Source of the DNA: Psococerastis gibbosa
Taxonomy: Eukaryota; Arthropoda; Insecta; Psocodea; Psocidae
Assembly: GCA_963971405.1 (NCBI GenBank)
Contig: OZ020485.1
Coordinates: forward strand, 7,688,001 to 7,752,000
Reading direction: 5' to 3'
Length of the DNA stretch: 64,000 nucleotides
The notes under the pieces were generated by a model that was given only the letters and a program-made list of their open reading frames with translations, did not search any database and had not been told where the DNA came from. Shown piece after piece: positions 57,814 to 64,000 of the stretch. The translations under genes were made by a program, and so were the position numbers. Each line of letters begins with the position of its first letter. The first letter of the stretch is position 1.

Positions 57814-58232
57814 GAGGGCGGTCCCATTTCCCGTAAGAATCGCATGGGGCCATTCTTATAGAGATTTTGAGGGAGCAACTTGCTATCTGGGGCAATAATA
57901 ACTAAATTCATTCATTGCAGTGACATTGAAGGGGGCAACCTGAATTTTTAAACTTAATTCAGATGCAATCTTCCTGGAGAAATAAAATTAAAACTCACCT
58001 GTTGTCATCTGGTGCGTATATGTGCGCATGACAGCAGGTGAGTTTTAATTTTATTTTTCCAAGAAGATTGCATTTGAATTAAGCTTAAAAATTAAGGTTG
58101 CCCCCTTCAATGTCACTGCAATGAATGAATTTAGTTTTTATTGCCCCAGATAGCAAGTTGCTCCCTAAGAAGTTGCTCTCTAAGAATGGCCCCATGCGTT
58201 TCTTAAGGGAAATGGGAAATCGGACCGCCCTG
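57814..58232. mobile_element. TTAA-type inverted-repeat MITE, copy 2
   Basis: Termini GAGGGCGGTCCCATTTCCC and CGGACCGCCCTG are flanked by TTAA on both sides (57810-57813, 58233-58236). Arms carry AAGAATCGCATGGGGCC and GGAGCAACTTGCTATCTGGG with their complements. The centre (CATGACAGCAGGTGAGTTTT) matches copy 1. Confidence 0.9.
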
Positions 58233-58661
58233 TTAAGAAAAAATACACGTAGGCTACTATGGAGACCATGAATTTTGTACAGTCGAGATGAAATTTCATG
58301 CATAATAAGGCATTACAATCAGAAACATTTATACAAAATTTAATGCAATGAAAATAACTTGTTTAGCCGTTGAACCTTTTTTTACATTAGAAATAACACC
58401 GCCATAAGTATTATATAATAATACCATAAGTATATTGGTAATAATAGTGTTTTTAGTTTTCTTCTACCACTCACGGTTTGACTTTAAAAAAATAAAAAAG
58501 ATTTTCCAAAACTCCGTGGGACACCCTGTAGCGGACACACCGTTCACTTCCGAACATGGGGTGATTGGTCAAATCATCCCTAAAGGTTTCCCTCCATCTT
58601 AACGATTCACCTAGGGACTATATGATTCAGCTCATCCTGGACACCCTGTACACTTACTTAC

Positions 58662-58769
58662 TTCTTCCTCTTTATTTTCTCTTTATTTTCTTCTCCAACA
58701 TTCTCCTCATCTCCTTGTTCCTCGTCTTTTTCTTTTTCTAGCTCTTCCTCAGGTGTATACTTTGGCATG
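58662..58769 (-). CDS. candidate exon, Glu/Lys-rich, MPKYTPEEE
   Basis: Minus strand: acceptor TTATTTTTTAG, strong donor GTAAGTAAGT; 108 nt, phase 2 on both sides. It encodes MPKYTPEEELEKEKDEEQGD then a charged run ending KEKIKRK. The Met could itself be a start, with upstream exons untranslated, but the upstream exon 59167-59254 also joins it in frame. See 56612-56710 for its paralogue. No family recognised. Confidence 0.52.
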
Positions 58770-59166
58770 CTAAAAAATAAAAATCAGACAAATTTTGCCG
58801 CCATTCAGGATTAAACGAAATTAATTAATTAATTAAATTAATTTTCTGTAATGTGTTAAGGTGTGAATCTCGATTTCCAAAACGGTATCAGGTTCCGTGG
58901 AGGACTACTGACGCTTCAACTCCCAAAAGACTGTTGAAATTGGTGAATACGGTACACGTTTATGCATTTATTTTTATTTTTATTATTTTATTTTTGACGT
59001 TCGATTTATTGCCGCGACACTATGATCTAAATCTCCAATATTTTTTTTATTTAGTGGATGAAATAGTACATGAAGTATGTAGTAACCTTGACCAAGCCTT
59101 CGCCCAACCCAGCAGAGCTATGGGCACAAACGAGAACTTGACCACTGTCAGTATTACATTACTCAC

Positions 59167-59254
59167 TTTAATAGGTCTTCTGGGTCGCATTCCACGTAAC
59201 CAGGCCCTGTCAGCGAACGTGCGCTTGTGCTTCCTCCACTTTCACTGGTATAAC
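59167..59254 (-). CDS. candidate exon of the unidentified minus-strand gene
   Basis: Minus strand: acceptor TTGCATTTTTCAG, donor GTGAGT; 88 nt, entry phase 1, exit phase 2. Only one frame is open: YTSESGGSTSARSLTGPGYV then ECDPEDLL, a Ser/Gly-rich linker. Both phases fit the neighbouring candidates (59653-59743 upstream, 58662-58769 downstream), which is the main support. An open stretch on the plus strand (58853-59275) overlaps it and is probably a shadow. Confidence 0.5.
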
Positions 59255-59652
59255 CTGAAAAATGCAATATATTAGGAGCTGGGGTGCCCACAGAAAATTT
59301 TACACGGGGGGCCAAAAAAGTGCATTAGTGAAGGCTAGCCGTCAAGGCAACCCAGGGGGGGGGGGGGTCAGGGGGTTAGACCGAATAAATATGATACTCA
59401 TTGTTGTTATAGCAACGGTAGCAAACTTAATGCAAGGTTGTTTATTTTTTTGTTTTCATATTACTAAGGCACTATATCGGCCATTCTCATGAAAGTGCGA
59501 CCAAGCGGTAATATTTTTTTTTTCTAATCTGTAGACTTTTGTTGAAGTAGTATGACCTGTATGAGATGGGTTCGAAAGAAAGTACTTTTACAAAAGTGAA
59601 AAGAGTCAAAGCCAAGGAATGAGTTTTACAATAATACAGTCTAAAGTCTTAC

Positions 59653-59743
59653 CTGCACCCATAGAATAAGACAGTTCCGATTGCGACTGTTGGGACATTT
59701 CCCAGTAAGTGCGCTTGCCCATTCCTACGAGTAGTTGGGCCCT
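59653..59743 (-). CDS. candidate exon of the unidentified minus-strand gene
   Basis: Minus strand donor GTAAGA after GGTGCAG, exit phase 1. The frame compatible with the next exon reads RAQLLVGMGKRTYWEMSQQS and continues QSELSYSMGA. The acceptor is uncertain: AAAG at 59744-59745 gives phase 0 and joins the MSSASRK exon, but it lacks a pyrimidine tract. GTAG further in would make MGKRTY the likely start. Confidence 0.42.
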
Positions 59744-61011
59744 CTTTCCAATCCCTATTATACTATTATAATCGACTCAATTACATTAAGTTTTATAGAC
59801 ATATACGTTAATTATTTCTGATCTTGGATCTTGGTCTGAGGTTGTCAAGTGGTGGAGTGCTGAGCTACAACACCCTCCCCCCCCCTCAGTCATAATGGTA
59901 GCCTATCCTAAAGTATTGGAGATACGCACGCACTCCAGCCCTCCAAAATGTTTTTAAATACGGTAACTGGTCTCCTGGGCCCTGGGGAGAATTCCGTACC
60001 ACAGGCCGCCCGTACCCCCTGGATGTTCGCAATAATTTCAATAAGTCTTGTGTGGAACCACAAAATTTTTCTGCTGGGCCCCTTGTTCGCAATAAATTGC
60101 ACACTTTTGTCGACGAAATCTAACCATAATTCTGTCAAAATGAATTTTTTTTATAGAATTCCCTCGGTTGAGACCCCTCCTTGCGCGTATAGTTTCTGCT
60201 TTACAGTTAGGCACTTATACCAAAACGTTGAATATGCAGTATAAGCTATGTTAAAATTTTATATATACAGGGGGTTCCAGCTCACCCGTGGATCCCCCCC
60301 CCCAAAAAAAAAAAATCAAACTTTTTCTTGGAATATGTTGTGTGCAATTAGATTGAAAGTCATCTAAAAAACTATTTAAGCCGATATCCTGCGTAAGTCA
60401 TGTGTAACAAAGTGAATTTCCTTCATCAAAAAATGCAAGCTGGAGCAATTTGTAGCCCCTTAACATCCGTACTACGTAGTGCAGCAGTTGTCATGAAAAC
60501 TAATTCTACTTACTAAAAAGTACTAAGTAAATCGCTTTATGTGCGCAAGGTCATTTATTTTATTTTTATTTTATTGGGGGGATGCCCTGGCCCTTGAATG
60601 GATCCGCCATTGATAACCTGTGATCAAGCAAAAACAAATTCTATGGTGGCTCCAAACCGTGCTTTCTAATTGGTTCGAGTTCGACTATAGTAGCATCAGA
60701 AAAATTAAATTGGTTTTGTAGGGCTGAAATGTCTCCTCGCTTCTACAATTTACGATAACTTAAGCCTATACCTTCTAATGATTTTCAATATTTTCCACAT
60801 TAAAGCCAAATTTTAAAACTTGTTCCCGAGAAGAAGTACTGTACGACGCCTAGGAATCGGGCCTAGATTTAGAAATAGCGGAAATGACATTACATAGGCA
60901 GTAGGCTTTTATTTTAGCCAAAGTATCCTACGTAAATTTGCACAAAACAGAGTCCCTGGGACCCTGACTAGGCTTAGCAGCATAATCAAATGTTACTATT
61001 TAATATCTTAC

Positions 61012-61147
61012 CTTGCGAGAAGCGCTTGACATGATGATGGTAAAGCTTCAGAACCGGCAGGGAAGGCTTTTGATGCTGCAATAGCAATGCCTACAATAGC
61101 GCCTGTCGTTTTGTAGTTATGCGCAAATGCAATGAAGTGACAATTTT
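61012..61147 (-). CDS. candidate first coding exon, MSSASRK
   Basis: Minus strand: the acceptor is a long C run ending CCCTCCCACAG, the donor GTAAGA. A frame starting ATG at 61030-61032 gives MSSASRK and exits in phase 0, compatible with 59653-59743. The rest (61033-61147) would be 5' UTR. The exon is also open in another frame (HFIAFAHNYKTTGAIVGIA region), so the coding assignment is tentative. Confidence 0.35.
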
Positions 61148-61149
61148 CT

Positions 61150-63440
61150 GTGGGAGGGGGGGGGGGGCAAGAAGGCGCAGAGTGCGGTACAGCTACAATA
61201 ATTCAATAAAGTAAGTGAATACTTTCCATAGGGTCGTCGACCCCCCCTCCCCCCCAAAGAGGCCCCAAATGGCGCCACTTAGGCAGACCTACTGAAGTTT
61301 TTTCCACAATAAATTAAGTACCTACAGCCAACATTACTATCTTCTAACTAAGGTACTTCATAACCATGACATGAAAATGTTATCTCACGAGGCACGCTGA
61401 ATCCTACAATATTATCCTATATGAGCTCTAGAGCCCAATTTGAAAATGAGTGGGCTTTTTATTTGTTAACATATTGTATACGGTACAGTTTTAACACCAA
61501 TGATGCGGTTGAGTCTCATAACAGGTCGATTCTTGCAGTTTTATATACAATAAGTAGGCCTACACATTAATAACCTATAATGTATAACAAAATATTTTGC
61601 AAATATAATTATACTTACTGTATCGACATCTAGTTGCTTTATCAATTCAGCATTTGACACGACATTTCGACTGTATTATATCATTAGAATAAGTTCAACT
61701 TAAACAAACACCCGCGGGTATCGCATACCGTATAATAATGGTTAAACAATATACAGCATGTACTATATTAGCATGCAATAAATCACTATGAATAATTTTT
61801 GCCGGCTTGAAATTTCATCGAATGGTCTTGTAATGCAGGAAGATTCGATTACTAATCATACAAAATTACTTGTCTACCTATTGTACAACTTCTGACCTAC
61901 CAAACAGCAGGCAAACATGGAAATGCTGGACAGATGTACTGTATAGAGTATGTTGCAGAAGTTTTAAATTCTGTGCATGGTTTTTTGTACTTTATATTGT
62001 AATAATTAGGCTACAGTATTTAGTTAGCCGATTTGGTATATGGTAATATATTTACATTTACATTTACTTAAAGGTAAACTCAAATAATATAGCCTAGTAT
62101 TGTAACAGTAACTTACAGTCACGAAATTGTGGAGAAAGCCTCGACTATAATATACGAGTAATACCCTATAAAAATGTCAAGACCTAGCCTACTTGAGTTA
62201 CAGTATCAGGTTAAAAGTGACATGCTATTTTTGACATTTTAAGCTGCTGCATCAATGGGTGGACATGCTAGCTGCGGCCCCCCATTTCAGTCGCATGTTC
62301 TACTATACAATACAATAGCTGAAAAAAATCCTTAAAAATTCCTGTTACGCGGCGATTGGAACATACCGTACCATATCTACCATCCCGTAAAATTTTGCTC
62401 ATTACTTCTGAACATTTTCGGTTCAAGGTCACATGCTATTTACTGAATCAGTTCAGTGTTCCAATGATTTTTATCAAGCCGCCCGCGGCCATATCATTCC
62501 CTTGTCTTGCCTTATTAGAAGATTACAATAAGGTATATTTTATATGCTGCTGTCTAGGCTATGAAAAGACAACGCCCCCCCCCCCCACCCAACCAGAAGA
62601 TAAAAATGGAATATATCACTATATTTACCTTATGACCGACAATGGAAAAACATAAGAGGGATTAGTGAAATGGTCGTGAAAATAATGTGAGAGTTCAGGG
62701 TAACAAAGTTACCAATAAAAATAAACGTAGGCATCAGGCTATGAACACAACAGAAATAAGATTGCAGAAGTGAGCAATTCCCATCCATTTATTGTCAGTC
62801 ACTATCGCTAACAGTTCGAACCAAAAATTCATTGCCAAGTTAAAGAAGACGAAGGATCGCAAACTTATCAAGAACCGAAGAGGAAGATCGAAGGCCAAGA
62901 GAGCTGGAGGATGATAGGCAGAGAGTCGCTGTGACATTAAGAAAGAAACCCTTCCCTTGCCCTCGTACCACCACATGGAGTATATCATATGCTGACAATC
63001 TAATTCGAACTTCTGAATTAAGGCTTTTTAATTTCATGATTTGTAGATGGCCCCTTTTAATACGTATTACACGCTTTGTTTTGAAAAATTAAGCCAGTGA
63101 ACTGCACTCAGTGGTTGCCAAAGTCGCAATAACAATATCAGGCGACCCTGAGACAACAAGTGCGTCATGTCATGGCGGGAGATTGTTTTATCTAACTTCA
63201 ATTCTTTGCGAATATCATTATTTTCAGGGTAATTTTGGACTATTCTGTTATTATGTGTTACAGTTATTTCCTCTCTTACAATATTCCTATAATTACTACT
63301 AGGTACCTACCTCAATAGATTTTGCGCCCGTCTGGTATTTGACTGTGACTACAGAATATGATAGACCATACCGTCCTGAATGACAGTTTGTTAATAGGTT
63401 GTCAAATGGAATCCTGGACTAGGTAGGCAAGGAAAATAGT
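61150..63440. other. no gene seen
   Basis: AT-rich with G and C runs near 61157, 61240 and 62575. No convincing exon on either strand; in particular no continuation of the aminopeptidase. Confidence 0.5.
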
Positions 63441-63448
63441 TTATTTAG

Positions 63449-63642
63449 GGCCAAACCCACCGACCGGCCCGTAAAATTTATGTGGGACAGCAACATTTTA
63501 CTTGTGACCCACAGGTAAATGAGGAGGCTAGATGCAAAAAAGATTTAAGTTATAAAATTTATCATATAACTTAACCTTTTTTGCATCTAGCCTCCTCAAA
63601 TTTAAGTTAAGGTCCAGATGAGGGCCGGCTGGTGGGTTTGGC
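63449..63642. mobile_element. inverted-repeat MITE, possibly PIF/Harbinger-related
   Basis: Termini GGCCAAACCCACCGACCGGC and GCCGGCTGGTGGGTTTGGCC; the arms pair again through GAGGAGGCTAGATGCAAAAA and its complement. The CCACCGACCGGC core resembles the 23151-23529 terminus. No clear target duplication, and the AGCAGACAT word is degraded. Confidence 0.78.
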
Positions 63643-64000
63643 CTTTGTTCGAATAATTCGACCATATCCGGATAGAACATGGCCTAAGGAAGTAAAAAAA
63701 ATATGGTACTGTAGACAGGATGTTTCAGACAAACAGTGAAAACCTCAAGGGCGTGTTCCCCGATCAATTTGGAGCAAAAATAACACATACTGTACATTGT
63801 AACGACAAAAATGCTTTGTTATCGAGCTAGAGGCGGATTAAGGACATAGTGTGGGAGATGTGCAGCGCTCCAGGAAAATGCGCCCTGCTCAGGAACTACA
63901 ATAGTTGGCCCCTTCGTCAATTTAATGATTGCAAATAAAAAGCAATTTAATTGCCTACCTGTCAATATCAGTATCTTATCAAGGAAATTTCTCCCTACGG

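Noticed and set aside
58853-59275. 140-codon plus-strand frame with a hydrophobic middle, which at first suggested a HEAT-repeat exon
   Set aside because: Splice phases do not fit on the plus strand, and the minus strand at 59167-59254 has a phase-compatible exon; similarity to PI4KA was too faint to keep.

Overview
This is a metazoan nuclear window. Evidence: split genes with GT-AG introns, housekeeping proteins of animal type, and an AT-rich background crowded with SINEs, LINE 3' ends, a Penelope-like fragment and many short inverted-repeat DNA transposons. Gene style (secreted M1 aminopeptidase, UGCG, TAF12, TPK1) and repeat style fit an invertebrate, perhaps an arthropod; the lineage cannot be fixed from the sequence alone.

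Layout. 0-11 kb: no gene; SINEs, an intact hAT-type MITE, a ~195-bp satellite block and a 5'-truncated LINE with target-site duplication. 11-18.5 kb, minus strand: thiamine pyrophosphokinase (TPK1), three exons with matching phases; the N-terminal exon was not found. 18.5-33 kb: repeats only, including a 233-bp-arm near-perfect palindrome. 33.4-34.6 kb, minus: intronless, apparently intact ceramide glucosyltransferase (UGCG). 38.4-38.7 kb, minus: a possible Cys-rich exon. 39.0-40.6 kb, plus: complete two-exon TAF12. 44.1-47.5 kb, plus: first five exons of an M1 aminopeptidase, through the zinc site; no later exon is visible. 53.8-61.1 kb, minus: a chain of candidate exons with mostly compatible phases. 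It ends in a 1.2-kb exon coding a C2HC zinc-finger protein with an FNRRRAGE motif and includes two paralogous acidic exons. I could not name this gene.

The genes do not form a pathway: TPK1 (thiamine diphosphate), UGCG (glycosphingolipid), TAF12 (transcription initiation) and the aminopeptidase (extracellular peptide trimming) are independent neighbours.

The most distinctive layer is the mobile DNA. At least eight small inverted-repeat elements have GGCG-type termini, mostly 3-bp TTA/TAA duplications (PIF/Harbinger-like), and carry the same internal word GGTAGCAGACAT or its complement although their arms differ. Separate MITE sets have TTAA duplications (piggyBac-like) or 8-bp duplications (hAT-like). 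Several SINE families are present, one sharing its GAAGAAG 3' tail with a LINE.
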